The notes under the pieces: generated by a model
Databases searched by the model: none
Told to the model about the DNA's origin: nothing
What the model saw: only the letters and a program-made list of their open reading frames with translations
Origin: Larkinella arboricola
Lineage (GTDB): Bacteria; Bacteroidota; Bacteroidia; Cytophagales; Spirosomataceae
Direction of reading: 5' to 3'
Assembly (NCBI RefSeq): GCF_003259745.1
Contig: NZ_QLMC01000002.1
Location: forward strand, 124,001 to 188,000
DNA length: 64,000 nucleotides
Shown here: positions 44,127-55,121 of the stretch, in pieces
Layout: each line of letters starts with the position of its first letter
How positions within the stretch are numbered: the stretch's first letter is position 1
Translations under genes and position numbers: made by a program

Positions 44127-45419
44127 ATGACAAAGAGCGAACAACTTTTCGAGAAAGCAAAAACATTGATTCCCGGCGGGGTAAACTCACCGGTCCGGGC
44201 CTTTCGGGCCGTGGGTGGCAATCCGCTGTTTATTAAATCCGCGAATGGGGCTTACCTGTTCGACGAGGATGGAAATCGGTATATCGAACTAATCAATTCG
44301 TGGGGTCCGATGATTCTGGGCCACGCGTTTGAGCCGGTGGAAGAAGCCGTCCGGGAAGCCATTCAGCATTCTTTTTCGTTTGGTGCCCCCACCCGCAAAG
44401 AAGTGGAAATGGCCGAACTGATCGTCGAAATGGTGCCGTCCGTCGAGAAAGTGCGGATGGTTAATTCCGGAACGGAAGCCACAATGGCGGCTATTCGGGT
44501 GGCCCGTGGTTTTACGGGACGCGACAAACTAATCAAATTTGAAGGGTGTTACCACGGGCATGGCGACTCGTTTCTGATTGCCGCCGGTAGCGGGGCCATT
44601 ACGATGGGCACGCCCGATAGCCCCGGGGTTACCAGAGCAACGGCTCTGGATACTTTGACTGCTCCCTACAACGATCTGGGAGCCGTCGAAAAACTGATAA
44701 ATGCCAACGCGAATCAGATTGCGGCTGTCATTCTGGAGCCGGTTGTGGGCAACATGGGTTGTGTCCTGCCCGATCCGGGTTTCCTGCAAGGCTTACGCGA
44801 TTTGTGCGATAAAAATGATATTCTCCTGATTTTTGATGAGGTAATGACCGGCTTTCGACTGGCCAAAGGCGGTGCGCAGGAACGGTTTGGTGTTACGCCC
44901 GATCTGACGACGATGGGTAAAATCATCGGTGGCGGGATGCCGGTGGGCGCCTACGGCGGTCGGAAGGAGATTATGGATATGGTTTCACCCGCTGGACCCG
45001 TCTATCAGGCCGGAACCTTGTCGGGGAATCCCATTGCTATGTCGGCCGGACTGGCGATGTTGCGGTATCTGAACGAGCATCCGGAGGTTTATACGCAACT
45101 GGAAGCAACTGGTGCCAAACTCACCGACGGTTTCCGAAACAGCCTGCTCAAGCTGGGGTTGAATTTTACGATCAACCACATTGGTTCCATGTATACGCTG
45201 TTCATGACCGAGCGCCCGGTTGCCAATTTTGTTGATGCCAAAACCGCTGATCTGCCCCTGTTTGGACGGTATTTTCAGGCCATGCTCAAGCGGGGTGTTT
45301 ACCTGGCTCCCTCCCAGTTCGAAAGTCTGTTCCTGTCGGTTGCCCTGACCGATCAACTGGTCGATCAGATTGTCTGGGCGAATGAGGAATCCTTAAAAGA
45401 AGTAGTGGAGCGGGCGTAA
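44127..45419 (+). CDS. hemL: Glutamate-1-semialdehyde 2,1-aminomutase
   Basis: 430 residues, usual length. PLP enzyme that makes 5-aminolevulinate, showing that heme is made by the C5 route. Blocks: ARTLIPGGVNSPVRAFRAVG-like KTLIPGGVNSPVRAFRAVGG, MVNSGTEATMAAIRVARGFT, GCYHGHGDSFL, DEVMTGFRL and the PLP-lysine region TTMGKIIGGGMPVGAYGG. ATG 44127 matches the family start (MTKSEQLFEKAK). It is followed 13 bp later by the HAD gene. Confidence 0.97.
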   Translation: MTKSEQLFEKAKTLIPGGVNSPVRAFRAVGGNPLFIKSANGAYLFDEDGNRYIELINSWGPMILGHAFEPVEEAVREAIQHSFSFGAPTRKEVEMAELIVEMVPSVEKVRMVNSGTEATMAAIRVARGFTGRDKLIKFEGCYHGHGDSFLIAAGSGAITMGTPDSPGVTRATALDTLTAPYNDLGAVEKLINANANQIAAVILEPVVGNMGCVLPDPGFLQGLRDLCDKNDILLIFDEVMTGFRLAKGGAQERFGVTPDLTTMGKIIGGGMPVGAYGGRKEIMDMVSPAGPVYQAGTLSGNPIAMSAGLAMLRYLNEHPEVYTQLEATGAKLTDGFRNSLLKLGLNFTINHIGSMYTLFMTERPVANFVDAKTADLPLFGRYFQAMLKRGVYLAPSQFESLFLSVALTDQLVDQIVWANEESLKEVVERA

Positions 45420-45432
45420 TCAATTAGAGTGC

Positions 45433-46077
45433 ATGTTAAAAGCCGTTATACTTGACTTTGATGGTACCCTGGCTGATACGCTGCCGTTGTGTATCAAAGC
45501 GTTCCGAATGGCAATTGAGCCGCACCTGAGCCGTACGCTGAGTGATGAAGAGATCATTGCAACGTTCGGACCATCGGAAGAGGGTACCATCAAGGTCCTG
45601 ATTCCCGACCGGTTTGACGAGGGGCTGGCTGCTTACCACGAGCATTACGTGGCCTTTCATTCCGAGGTTCCGACGCTTTTTGAAGGGGTTGAAGAACTGC
45701 TGGCGTTTTTGAAGCAGCGGAATGTCCGGTTGGCGCTCGTTACCGGTAAGGCCCTCAAGAGTGCGCTCATTTCGCTGGATTTTTACCAGATTCGCGACTG
45801 CTTTGAGCAGATCGGCCACGGCGATTTAACGAAAGGGCATAAGGCAAAGAACATCCAGCGCATTCTGAACGAGTGGAATCTTACCCCCGATGAGGTCGTT
45901 TATGTGGGCGATGCCCCCAGCGACATAACGGCCTGCCGGGAAGCCGGGGTTCCCATTGTCTCGGCGGCCTGGGCCGCAACGGCCGAACCGGACCTGCTGC
46001 GTTCGATGGAACCGGACGCGCTCCTTTTCTCGGTGTCGGATTTGCGGCACTGGCTGGAAGCGAAGCTGGCAAACTGA
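45433..46077 (+). CDS. HAD-superfamily phosphatase (phosphoglycolate-phosphatase-like)
   Basis: 214 residues. Motif I AVILDFDGTLADTLPLC, motif II LVTGKALKSALISL, motif III lysine in GDLTKGHKAKNIQ, motif IV VVYVGDAPSDITACREAGVP. The cap and C-terminus (WAATAEPDLLRSMEPDALLF) fit the Gph-like group. Exact substrate is open. Next gene starts 43 bp later; expression with hemL is likely. Confidence 0.9.
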   Translation: MLKAVILDFDGTLADTLPLCIKAFRMAIEPHLSRTLSDEEIIATFGPSEEGTIKVLIPDRFDEGLAAYHEHYVAFHSEVPTLFEGVEELLAFLKQRNVRLALVTGKALKSALISLDFYQIRDCFEQIGHGDLTKGHKAKNIQRILNEWNLTPDEVVYVGDAPSDITACREAGVPIVSAAWAATAEPDLLRSMEPDALLFSVSDLRHWLEAKLAN

Positions 46078-46120
46078 CTTTCTGGCCTTAAATGTGGTGT
46101 TTTCATTAACCTGTTCGTCA

Positions 46121-47134
46121 ATGACCCTCCGATTTTCTGTTATCATTCCCGTTTATAACCGCCCGGACGAACTGCGCGAACTGCTCGATACGCTCTGTCA
46201 GCAAACCCGTATTCCGGATGAAATTGTGGTGGTTGAAGACGGTTCGGTAAACCGGGCGGACGGCGTGGTGGAGTCGTTTAAGAACCGGCTGACTATTCAC
46301 TATTATTCTAAGCCCAATAGCGGGCAGGGCTTTACCCGAAACTACGGTTTTGAGCGGGCTACCGGCAACTATTTCGTGATTTTTGATTCTGATGCGCTGG
46401 TGCCTGCCCATTATTTTGAAGCCGTTGAACGACACCTGCAAACGGATTGGCTCGATGCCTATGGCGGTCCGGATGCGGCCCATCCGAGTTTTACGCCTAT
46501 TCAGAAAGCCATCAGCTATTCGATGACTTCTCCCTTTACAACGGGCGGTATTCGGGGAAGCAAGAAAAACCTGGGTGGGAAATACCATCCGCGCAGCTTC
46601 AACATGGGGTTTTCGCGGAAGGTTTATGAGACGATTGGCGGTTACAAAATCAGCCGGATGGGGGAGGATATCGAATTCGCCATTCGAATTATTGAAACCG
46701 GCTTTAAAACCGGCTTGCTGCCCGAAGCGTTCATTTATCACAAGCGCCGGACGAGTCTGGGGCAGTTTTACCGCCAGCTCCGGTTTTTTGGCCGCGCCCG
46801 CATCAATATCGCCCGGTTCTATCCCTCGGAACTTCGGCTGGTGCATACGTTTCCCGCGCTTTTCACCCTCTTCGTTTTTTCGCTACCCATCTGGTTGCTG
46901 ATTCATCCGGTTCTGTTTGGGCTGGCGGTATCGGTGTTGTTGTTGTTCTCCGTGCTGATTCTGCTGGATGCCTACGGGAAAGAAAAACGCTGGCAAGTGG
47001 CTTTTCTGAGTGTGGGAGCGGCTTTTGTTCAGCTGATCGGATACGGAATCGGCTTTTTAACAGAGGGCTGGAAACGGCTGCGTGAACCCAAAGGCCATCA
47101 GGAAACCGGGGCTAATCTGGAATACCCTTCGTAA
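46121..47134 (+). CDS. Family 2 glycosyltransferase with C-terminal membrane segments
   Basis: 337 residues. GT-A fold from the start: RFSVIIPVYNRPDELRELLD, DEIVVVEDGSV, FDSDALVPAHYFEAVERH (DXD-like DSD) and MGFSRKVYETIGGYKISRMG, GEDIEFAIRIIETG. Two hydrophobic helices follow at about 250-300 (LFTLFVFSLPIWLLIHPVLF). A membrane-bound sugar transferase for surface glycan is likely; donor and acceptor are unknown. The start at 46121 begins directly at the fold, whereas the longer frame overlaps the HAD gene. Confidence 0.88.
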   Translation: MTLRFSVIIPVYNRPDELRELLDTLCQQTRIPDEIVVVEDGSVNRADGVVESFKNRLTIHYYSKPNSGQGFTRNYGFERATGNYFVIFDSDALVPAHYFEAVERHLQTDWLDAYGGPDAAHPSFTPIQKAISYSMTSPFTTGGIRGSKKNLGGKYHPRSFNMGFSRKVYETIGGYKISRMGEDIEFAIRIIETGFKTGLLPEAFIYHKRRTSLGQFYRQLRFFGRARINIARFYPSELRLVHTFPALFTLFVFSLPIWLLIHPVLFGLAVSVLLLFSVLILLDAYGKEKRWQVAFLSVGAAFVQLIGYGIGFLTEGWKRLREPKGHQETGANLEYPS

Positions 47135-47176
47135 CGGAATGCCATTAATTAAGGATATATTCAGTACAATTACCGC

Positions 47177-48160
47177 ATGAAAGTCTTGGTTACAGGTAGT
47201 GCCGGACATCTTGGTGAAGCCCTGGCCCGCACGTTGAAAGGTATGGATTACGAGGTTGTGGGGCTGGATAAACGGGCATCTCCTTTCACAACGCACGTTG
47301 GTTCAATTACCGATCCTACCTTTGTGCAAGGCTGTCTGGACGGTGTAGGAACGGTTTTTCATACCGCAACGCTGCATAAACCGCACGTTGCTACCCATAG
47401 TCATCAGGATTTTATTGATACCAACATTACCGGTACGCTCAATCTGTTGCAGGAAGCCCTCGCTGCCGGTGTACAACGGTTTATTTTTACCAGCACCACC
47501 AGCGTTTTTGGGGACGCGCTCGTGCCACCGCCCGGAGCCCCCGCGGCCTGGATTACGGAGGACGTGACGCCTGTTTCCAAAAATATCTACGGAGTTACCA
47601 AAGCGGCCGCTGAAAACCTTTGCCAGCTTTTTTACCGAAATTACGGCCTGCCGTGCCTGGTCCTGCGAACCTCCCGGTTTTTTCCCGAAGACGATGACAA
47701 CAAGGGCGTGCGGGATGCGTTTGCGGATGATAATGTCAAAGCGAACGAATATCTGTTCCGACGCGTGGACATTGAAGATGCAGTAAGCGCCCATCTGGTG
47801 GCGGCTGCACGGGCGCAATCCATCGGCTTCGGAACGTACATCATCAGCGCCACAACACCGTTCTCTCCGGACGACACGGCGGAACTTCGGGTAAACGCAA
47901 CCGGGGTGGTGGAACGACTGGTGCCGGAATACAAAGCCGCTTACCAGCGTCGGGGCTGGCGGATGTTTCCAAATATTGACCGGGTATACGTCAACGAGCG
48001 GGCCAGAACCGAACTGGGCTGGCAGCCCCGGCATGATTTTAAAGCCGTCATTAACCGGCTGGAAGCGGGCGAAGAATTGAAAAGTCCGCTGGCCAAACAG
48101 ATCGGATCAAAAGACTATCATGCCGATACTTTTTCGGAAGGGCCGTATCCGGTGGAGTAA
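47177..48160 (+). CDS. NAD-dependent epimerase/dehydratase family protein
   Basis: 327 residues. Rossmann motif VLVTGSAGHLGEALARTLKG (GxxGxxG at residues 5-11), FTSTTSVFGDAL, catalytic YGVTKAAAEN (Tyr and Lys three apart). An extended SDR that works on a nucleotide sugar or related compound; its product cannot be fixed from sequence. It lies 42 bp after the glycosyltransferase gene on the same strand, which fits a shared role in sugar metabolism. It converges on the methyltransferase gene with a 19-bp gap. Confidence 0.87.
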   Translation: MKVLVTGSAGHLGEALARTLKGMDYEVVGLDKRASPFTTHVGSITDPTFVQGCLDGVGTVFHTATLHKPHVATHSHQDFIDTNITGTLNLLQEALAAGVQRFIFTSTTSVFGDALVPPPGAPAAWITEDVTPVSKNIYGVTKAAAENLCQLFYRNYGLPCLVLRTSRFFPEDDDNKGVRDAFADDNVKANEYLFRRVDIEDAVSAHLVAAARAQSIGFGTYIISATTPFSPDDTAELRVNATGVVERLVPEYKAAYQRRGWRMFPNIDRVYVNERARTELGWQPRHDFKAVINRLEAGEELKSPLAKQIGSKDYHADTFSEGPYPVE

Positions 48161-48179
48161 ACGTGCAGGAAAACTTACG

Positions 48180-48944
48180 CTATTTTTTACAGAGGTAAAT
48201 GACCTCACCCGCAGGCAGCGAAAACCGTTTGACTTCTTCCCGGGGTAATTCAAACACAAACCGGTCTTCGATGACGGTGAAGCCGCCTTTGGCCAGCCGC
48301 TGCGCATAATCCCGGCCAAAAAGCCGCAGGTGGTCGCTCTGCCAGAAAAGCCGTTCGCGTTCTTTGGGGTCCGTAACCGTCGGGTCTTCAAAGGTAGTGG
48401 GGCGGTTGTAGTCAATCGGGGACTGGATGATGGCCCAGCCGCCGGGTTTCAGAACGCGGTGCAGTTCGCTACTGGCCTTCACGTCGTCTTCAACGTGTTC
48501 CATGACGTGGTTGCAAAACGCTACATCGAACGTATTGTCGGGAAACGGAATCTGGTGAATGTCCATCTTCACCTTTGCCAGTGGCGACTCAATATCGGCG
48601 GTGATGTAATCCAGGTTGGGTAATTTATCAAACCGGTCGATAAAGCAGTATTCCGGGGCCACGTGCAGCACTTTCAGTTTATCCCGGTAAAAGTTGGTTT
48701 TTCGCTCGAGGTAAAGATTCATCAGCCGGTGGCGTTCCAGGGCCAGACAGTTGGGGCATAAGGCGTTTGGGCGTGGGTTGGTTCGCCCAAATGGCATGAA
48801 TTCCCGGAAATGTTTGCTGCAAACCGTACACTCTACATTGTTTCCCCGGTAAAACACCATCATCACTTTCATGGCGTAATGGCTGACGCGCTGCAAGGCC
48901 GGGCGCGGTACGTTTCGTAAAATAAAGCTGATGAGCTGTTTCAT
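48180..48944 (-). CDS. SAM-dependent methyltransferase with N-terminal Cys-rich module
   Basis: 254 residues. Residues about 35-70 hold a zinc-ribbon-like set of Cys (CTVCSKHFREF and LCPNCLALERHRLMN, CX2C twice). From about 85 the class I methyltransferase fold follows: LKVLHVAPEYCFIDRF, DYITADIESP, VAFCNHVMEHVEDDVKASSE, LHRVLKPGGWAIIQSPID. The substrate is unknown; the acceptor may be a glycan or lipid given the flanking glycosyltransferase and epimerase genes (inference). Confidence 0.87.
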   Translation of the reverse strand: MKQLISFILRNVPRPALQRVSHYAMKVMMVFYRGNNVECTVCSKHFREFMPFGRTNPRPNALCPNCLALERHRLMNLYLERKTNFYRDKLKVLHVAPEYCFIDRFDKLPNLDYITADIESPLAKVKMDIHQIPFPDNTFDVAFCNHVMEHVEDDVKASSELHRVLKPGGWAIIQSPIDYNRPTTFEDPTVTDPKERERLFWQSDHLRLFGRDYAQRLAKGGFTVIEDRFVFELPREEVKRFSLPAGEVIYLCKK

Positions 48945-49081
48945 ACCACCTAAAAAGCGGCTCCCAGCCGACCGTTACCAACCGCCGTGGAGTCCGAATA
49001 CGCAATTATTAACAGATTTAAGGGTAAAATGAGATTTAGTCTGTTAAATTAGAGCTTTAATCAATGTAGAAAGTAAACACG

Positions 49082-49420
49082 ATGGCCATAGCTCCTTCCA
49101 AACCTCCCGGTCGGCGCCTTCTCAAGCGAATGAGTACACGTACCAAATGGCTCTTGCTGGCTCCTTTCAGTCTGATACTGATTGGGTACGGCTTATGCGT
49201 GTTTAGCCAGGCTGCTCACCTGAAACATACCGGCGAATCGTTCAGCCGCTGGTTTCTGCTCGGGACGTATAGCCTGGTCGTCATCAATGCCGGAATCTCC
49301 CTGTTTGGTCAAGCCGTCATTTTCCGGATGCGGATCGAAAACCGTAGGATTATTCGTCGGTACCTGAAAAAGATGCTTCGGGAGCGGCAAAAAAAAGAAA
49401 ACCCCGTCCGTCGAGCGTAA
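49082..49420 (+). CDS. Small two-helix membrane protein of unknown function
   Basis: 112 residues, no recognised family. Basic N-terminus (RRLLKRMSTRTKW), TM about 22-44 (WLLLAPFSLILIGYGLCVF), TM about 58-82 (FLLGTYSLVVINAGISLFGQ), and a very basic C-terminus (RRIIRRYLKKMLRERQKK). The positive-inside rule predicts both ends in the cytoplasm. ATG 49082 is the first of the frame. It is divergent from the methyltransferase gene (137 bp between starts). Confidence 0.7.
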   Translation: MAIAPSKPPGRRLLKRMSTRTKWLLLAPFSLILIGYGLCVFSQAAHLKHTGESFSRWFLLGTYSLVVINAGISLFGQAVIFRMRIENRRIIRRYLKKMLRERQKKENPVRRA

Positions 49421-49479
49421 CGAGGTAATCGAATGAGCGTGAGCAGTTTTCAGCAAGTTGACTGCCCAAATCAAACCGC

Positions 49480-49647
49480 TTAGGCTTCAGCCGTTTGATT
49501 TTTCTTTTCGGCGAAAGAAGCTTTAATGGCTTCTACATCCACGTTCTTAATTTCCGGACGGCGCAGCAATTGCTTGATGCGTGCAATTTTATTATTAGCC
49601 CGTGCTTTATTTTTTTTGTCCTTCCGTTTCAGTTCGGTAACTCCCAT
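49480..49647 (-). CDS. Small basic protein (55 residues)
   Basis: A complete 55-codon frame, ATG at 49645-49647 and TAA at 49480-49482: MGVTELKRKDKKNKARANNK, then IARIKQLLRRPEIKNVDVEA, then a short tail. Highly charged, many Lys and Arg, no hydrophobic core, so it may bind RNA or the ribosome (inference). Its codon use resembles the neighbouring genes and it has an AT-rich leader, so it is likely real. It is divergent from hisS with a 101-bp gap. Confidence 0.65.
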   Translation of the reverse strand: MGVTELKRKDKKNKARANNKIARIKQLLRRPEIKNVDVEAIKASFAEKKNQTAEA

Positions 49648-49736
49648 GATTGTATAAATTAATAAGTTGATTCCAAATGGTCCGCAAAATTAGCGGAAAA
49701 GCTGCACAAAACCAATAATCTATCCGCCGGGCTTGC

Positions 49737-49744
49737 TATTTTTG
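49737..49744 (+). promoter_or_regulatory. -7 box immediately before hisS
   Basis: TATTTTTG ends four bases before the hisS ATG. A full match to TAnnTTTG at a position where transcription would start at or next to the start codon. Confidence 0.45.
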
Positions 49745-49748
49745 CGCC

Positions 49749-51128
49749 ATGCAAAAACCGAGTGTACCCCGCGGAACCCGCGACTTTGGGCCGGAACAGA
49801 TGAGCAAACGGCTTTTTCTGCTGGAAACCATCCGGCAGACGTTCCGGCGTTACGGCTTTCAACCCATCGAAACGCCCGCCCTCGAAAACCTGTCGGTCCT
49901 GATGGGAAAATACGGCGAGGAAGGGGATCAGTTGTTGTTTAAAATCCTTAATTCCGGCGATTTTGCCAACGGTTTAACCCAGGCCGACTGGCAGGAAAAT
50001 GCCCGAAAACTGACTCTTAAAATTTCAGAAAAAGGTCTGCGTTACGACCTGACGGTTCCGTTCGCCCGCTACGTGGTCATGAACCGGCACGCCCTGGCGA
50101 TGCCGTTCAAACGGTATCAGATCCAGCCGGTCTGGCGGGCCGACCGGCCCCAGAAAGGCCGTTACCGGGAGTTTGTGCAGTGTGACGCCGACGTGGTGGG
50201 AACAGATTCGCTGCTGTGTGAAGCCGAAATAGTCCTGATGCTGCACGAAAGTTTACGGAATCTGGGCATTCAGGATTTTACCGTAAAAATCAATAACCGG
50301 AAAATTCTGACCGGGATCTCGGAGGTGGTTGGTGCCGAAGGGCAGGAGGGACCGCTGGCCGTTGCCATTGACAAACTCGATAAAATCGGGAAAGAAAAAG
50401 TGGTGGAGGAACTGAAACAACGCGGCTTTTCGGATGAATCCATCGAAAAGCTGGAACCCATGTTTCAGTTTTCGAATGAAACCCAGGCGGCTTTTGCGCA
50501 ATTGAAAACCTGGCTGGCAGGTTCGGAAGTAGGCTTGAAAGGCGTTGCCGAGCTGGAAGAAGTCTGGTCGCTGGTGGGGCAATATGGGCTGGCGGATGCC
50601 CGGATACAACTGGACGTGACGCTGGCGCGTGGGCTGTCCTATTATACCGGGGCCATTTTTGAGGTGAAGGCCAACGGCGTGCAGATTGGCAGCATCAGCG
50701 GGGGCGGGCGCTACGACAACCTGACCGGGGCGTTTGGGATGCCGGGCCTGTCGGGCGTAGGGATTTCTCTGGGTGTTGACCGGATTTACGACGTGATGGA
50801 GGAATTGAAGTTGTTTCCGGAAACCGGTTTGCAGTCAACGCAGGTGCTGGTGGTGCATCTGGATGCCGAAGGGCGTTCGGTTGGATTGCCGTTGCTGAGC
50901 CAGTTGCGGGCCCATAACATTTCGGCCGAAGCCTATCCGGATGCGGCCAAAGTGAAAAAACAGTTGGATTATGCCAACGCCAAGCGGATTCCGTACGTGG
51001 TTCTGATTGGTTCGGAGGAAATTCAGACGGGGCAACTGACGTTGAAAAATATGGTGACGGGTGAACAGCAGAAGCTGGCGGCCGACCAGATTGTGGAAAA
51101 ATTAAGGCAGGAAGCGGCCCTTTTATAA
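49749..51128 (+). CDS. hisS: Histidyl-tRNA synthetase
   Basis: 459 residues. Class II synthetase that charges tRNA-His. Motif 1 region FRRYGFQPIETPALENLSVL, motif 2 MPFKRYQIQPVWRADRPQKG, histidine-binding LARGLSYYTGAIFEV and motif 3 GISLGVDRIYDVMEEL are clear; the C-terminal anticodon-binding domain begins about residue 360 (QVLVVHLDAEGRSVGLPLLS). ATG 49749 gives MQKPSVPRGTRDFGPEQ, the standard start. A hairpin follows the stop. Confidence 0.97.
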   Translation: MQKPSVPRGTRDFGPEQMSKRLFLLETIRQTFRRYGFQPIETPALENLSVLMGKYGEEGDQLLFKILNSGDFANGLTQADWQENARKLTLKISEKGLRYDLTVPFARYVVMNRHALAMPFKRYQIQPVWRADRPQKGRYREFVQCDADVVGTDSLLCEAEIVLMLHESLRNLGIQDFTVKINNRKILTGISEVVGAEGQEGPLAVAIDKLDKIGKEKVVEELKQRGFSDESIEKLEPMFQFSNETQAAFAQLKTWLAGSEVGLKGVAELEEVWSLVGQYGLADARIQLDVTLARGLSYYTGAIFEVKANGVQIGSISGGGRYDNLTGAFGMPGLSGVGISLGVDRIYDVMEELKLFPETGLQSTQVLVVHLDAEGRSVGLPLLSQLRAHNISAEAYPDAAKVKKQLDYANAKRIPYVVLIGSEEIQTGQLTLKNMVTGEQQKLAADQIVEKLRQEAALL

Positions 51129-51129
51129 T

Positions 51130-51167
51130 AAAAAAACGGTGCCACGAATTTGAGCCGTGGCACCGTT
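51130..51167 (-). terminator. Terminator of the outer-membrane protein gene (minus), next to the hisS end
   Basis: AACGGTGCCACG (51135-51146) pairs with CGTGGCACCGTT (51156-51167). Seven A on the plus strand at 51130-51136 give a T run on the minus strand, so it works for the minus-strand gene; it also follows the hisS stop by two bases. Confidence 0.85.
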
Positions 51168-51193
51168 CAACTTGGAAACAGCACGCTACTTAC

Positions 51194-52045
51194 TTAGAAC
51201 TTAAAGCCGAAGTTTACACCCAGTGACCGACGTTGTGAATCATTGAATCCGCTAATTGCGTCGGAGAAACCGTGGTGATACATCAGGTCGATCAGGACGG
51301 GACCGATATCAAAGCCCAGATTGACCAGACCCAGGAAAGTACCGCTTTTAATTTCATCATCGTCAATGTCAATGGTGTTGCTGCCGCTTAACCGGTTGGC
51401 ATATTCAGCACCCACACCCAGACGCACCGCTGAGATACCACGCTCTGACTGAGCCAGTTTTACCCCAACCAGTACCGGAATTTGCAGCCATTTCGTATTG
51501 ATTCGTCCAGAAATATCCGAGAGCGAAGAACCGTCGCCGGGCCGGAAATAGTTGGAGCTGGAAGCAAAATACTCAACCCCTAACTGACCGTATAACCGGC
51601 CACCACCCCGTACAAAAGCCCCGATCTGGTAGCCAAGACGGCCCGACGGGTTATCACCGTCAATGTCTTCACCTTTATAACGCGTGGTGTTAGCCCCCAC
51701 GTAAAAGCCGCCGGTAAATGCTTTGTAAGGTTTCTCCGCTTTTTCGCGTTTGGTGCGCGATTCCCGGCTGCTGTAATCCGTGGCCGAGCTTGACATAGAC
51801 GAACTGCTGTTACTAGGCGTCGATGAATACGAAGAACTATTCGTCGGCGTTGTCGTGCTTGACGAATTGTCGGTGGTAGAGCTGGTCGAGTTAGCCGAGT
51901 TCGAACGATAGGTGGTATCAGTTTGGCTGGAAGTTGAAGTAATCGTCGTGGTCGTCGTTCTGGTCGTATCGGACGAAATGTTCTGAGCAAATGCGCTCCA
52001 CGTTCCCAAAAGGCAAAGCGCAAGCATTGTACTGTTGCGTTTCAT
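51194..52045 (-). CDS. Outer-membrane beta-barrel protein with Ser/Thr-rich linker
   Basis: 283 residues. Signal peptide 1-20 (MKRNSTMLALCLLGTWSAFA). Residues about 22-95 are extremely Ser/Thr-rich (TTRTTTTTITSTSSQTDTTY) and low in complexity. A porin-like barrel runs about 108-283 with alternating hydrophobic strands (GGFYVGANTTRYKG, GYQIGAFVRGGGRLYGQLGV, WLQIPVLVGVKLA) and ends in an aromatic residue (GVNFGFKF), the usual outer-membrane insertion signal. Ligand unknown. It is downstream of pgi on the same strand but separated by a terminator. Confidence 0.83.
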   Translation of the reverse strand: MKRNSTMLALCLLGTWSAFAQNISSDTTRTTTTTITSTSSQTDTTYRSNSANSTSSTTDNSSSTTTPTNSSSYSSTPSNSSSSMSSSATDYSSRESRTKREKAEKPYKAFTGGFYVGANTTRYKGEDIDGDNPSGRLGYQIGAFVRGGGRLYGQLGVEYFASSSNYFRPGDGSSLSDISGRINTKWLQIPVLVGVKLAQSERGISAVRLGVGAEYANRLSGSNTIDIDDDEIKSGTFLGLVNLGFDIGPVLIDLMYHHGFSDAISGFNDSQRRSLGVNFGFKF

Positions 52046-52070
52046 GATTATAACGTTGTTGAAGTTGTAT

Positions 52071-52100
52071 AAAAAAAGGTGTATGCTATCACATACACCT
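52071..52100 (-). terminator. Terminator after pgi (minus)
   Basis: CATACACCT (52092-52100) and AGGTGTATG (52077-52085) form a 9-bp stem with a 6-nt loop; seven A on the plus strand (52071-52077) give the T run on the minus strand. Confidence 0.85.
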
Positions 52101-52126
52101 CTATAACTAGGGAAATTTTGGATTGT

Positions 52127-54594
<2,468 letters not shown>

Positions 54595-54613
54595 ACCGGG
54601 CAAAAATAAGGAG

Positions 54614-54680
54614 AAAAAAGAAGAGAGGAAGAATAGAGGAAGGAATGTTGCCATCACCTTCTTCCGTTCTGCCTCTCTTC
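54614..54680 (-). terminator. Terminator after the small membrane gene (minus)
   Basis: CCTCTCTTC (54672-54680) pairs with GAAGAGAGG (54620-54628); six A on the plus strand (54614-54619) give a T run on the minus strand. Confidence 0.72.
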
Positions 54681-54696
54681 TTCAGGGCATTTTAAA

Positions 54697-54969
54697 TTAA
54701 TCGTGGCCTTCCAGCTTCACAATTTTGTTGTAAAGGCCCAGCAGCAAAAAGGGTGCTGCCCACTGACCCACGAACAAAGCCTTGTCGTTTTCATTTTGAA
54801 ACTTATAGAAAAGGGAAACGCCCATCGAAGCTATGGATGCCCACAGAAAAAGGTCAGATGGAAGTTTGGCAGTTTGCTCTTCAATGGCCTCGGCCACAGG
54901 TCCCTCTTTGTGCGATGGATTCGGGTTTTTCACCGATCCTTTGGTTGGATTGCGTTCTAAGACGTTCAT
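54697..54969 (-). CDS. Small membrane protein of unknown function
   Basis: 90 residues, no recognised family. Polar N-terminal 38 residues (SVKNPNPSHKEGPVAEAIEE), then LPSDLFLWASIASMGVSLFY (about 36-56) and VGQWAAPFLLLGLYNKIVKL (about 66-85) as two hydrophobic segments. The C-terminus KLEGHD is polar. Likely a small inner-membrane protein; function cannot be named. It lies between the peroxiredoxin and GH25 genes, with a terminator on its 3' side. Confidence 0.65.
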   Translation of the reverse strand: MNVLERNPTKGSVKNPNPSHKEGPVAEAIEEQTAKLPSDLFLWASIASMGVSLFYKFQNENDKALFVGQWAAPFLLLGLYNKIVKLEGHD

Positions 54970-55063
54970 AACGTTTGTTTAATAGTGATTACACAAACCA
55001 AACCAGGAGACTTCAGGAATGTTCGAAAAAAATGAGGCAAATTCCGGGCGGCTCCGAAATAAA

Positions 55064-55100
55064 AACGGGTACCGATGGCTTGAAAACCAACCAGTACCCG
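55064..55100 (-). terminator. Terminator after the peroxiredoxin gene (minus)
   Basis: CGGGTAC (55066-55072) pairs with GTACCCG (55094-55100), and AAAAA on the plus strand (55061-55065) yields a T run on the minus strand. Confidence 0.75.
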
Positions 55101-55121
55101 CTTTTGGTTCAGGTCGAAACC

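Noticed and set aside
51792-51980. Tandem repeat or CRISPR-like array in the Ser/Thr-rich region
   Set aside because: The low complexity is explained by a Ser/Thr codon-rich linker in the outer-membrane protein; there are no spaced identical repeats.
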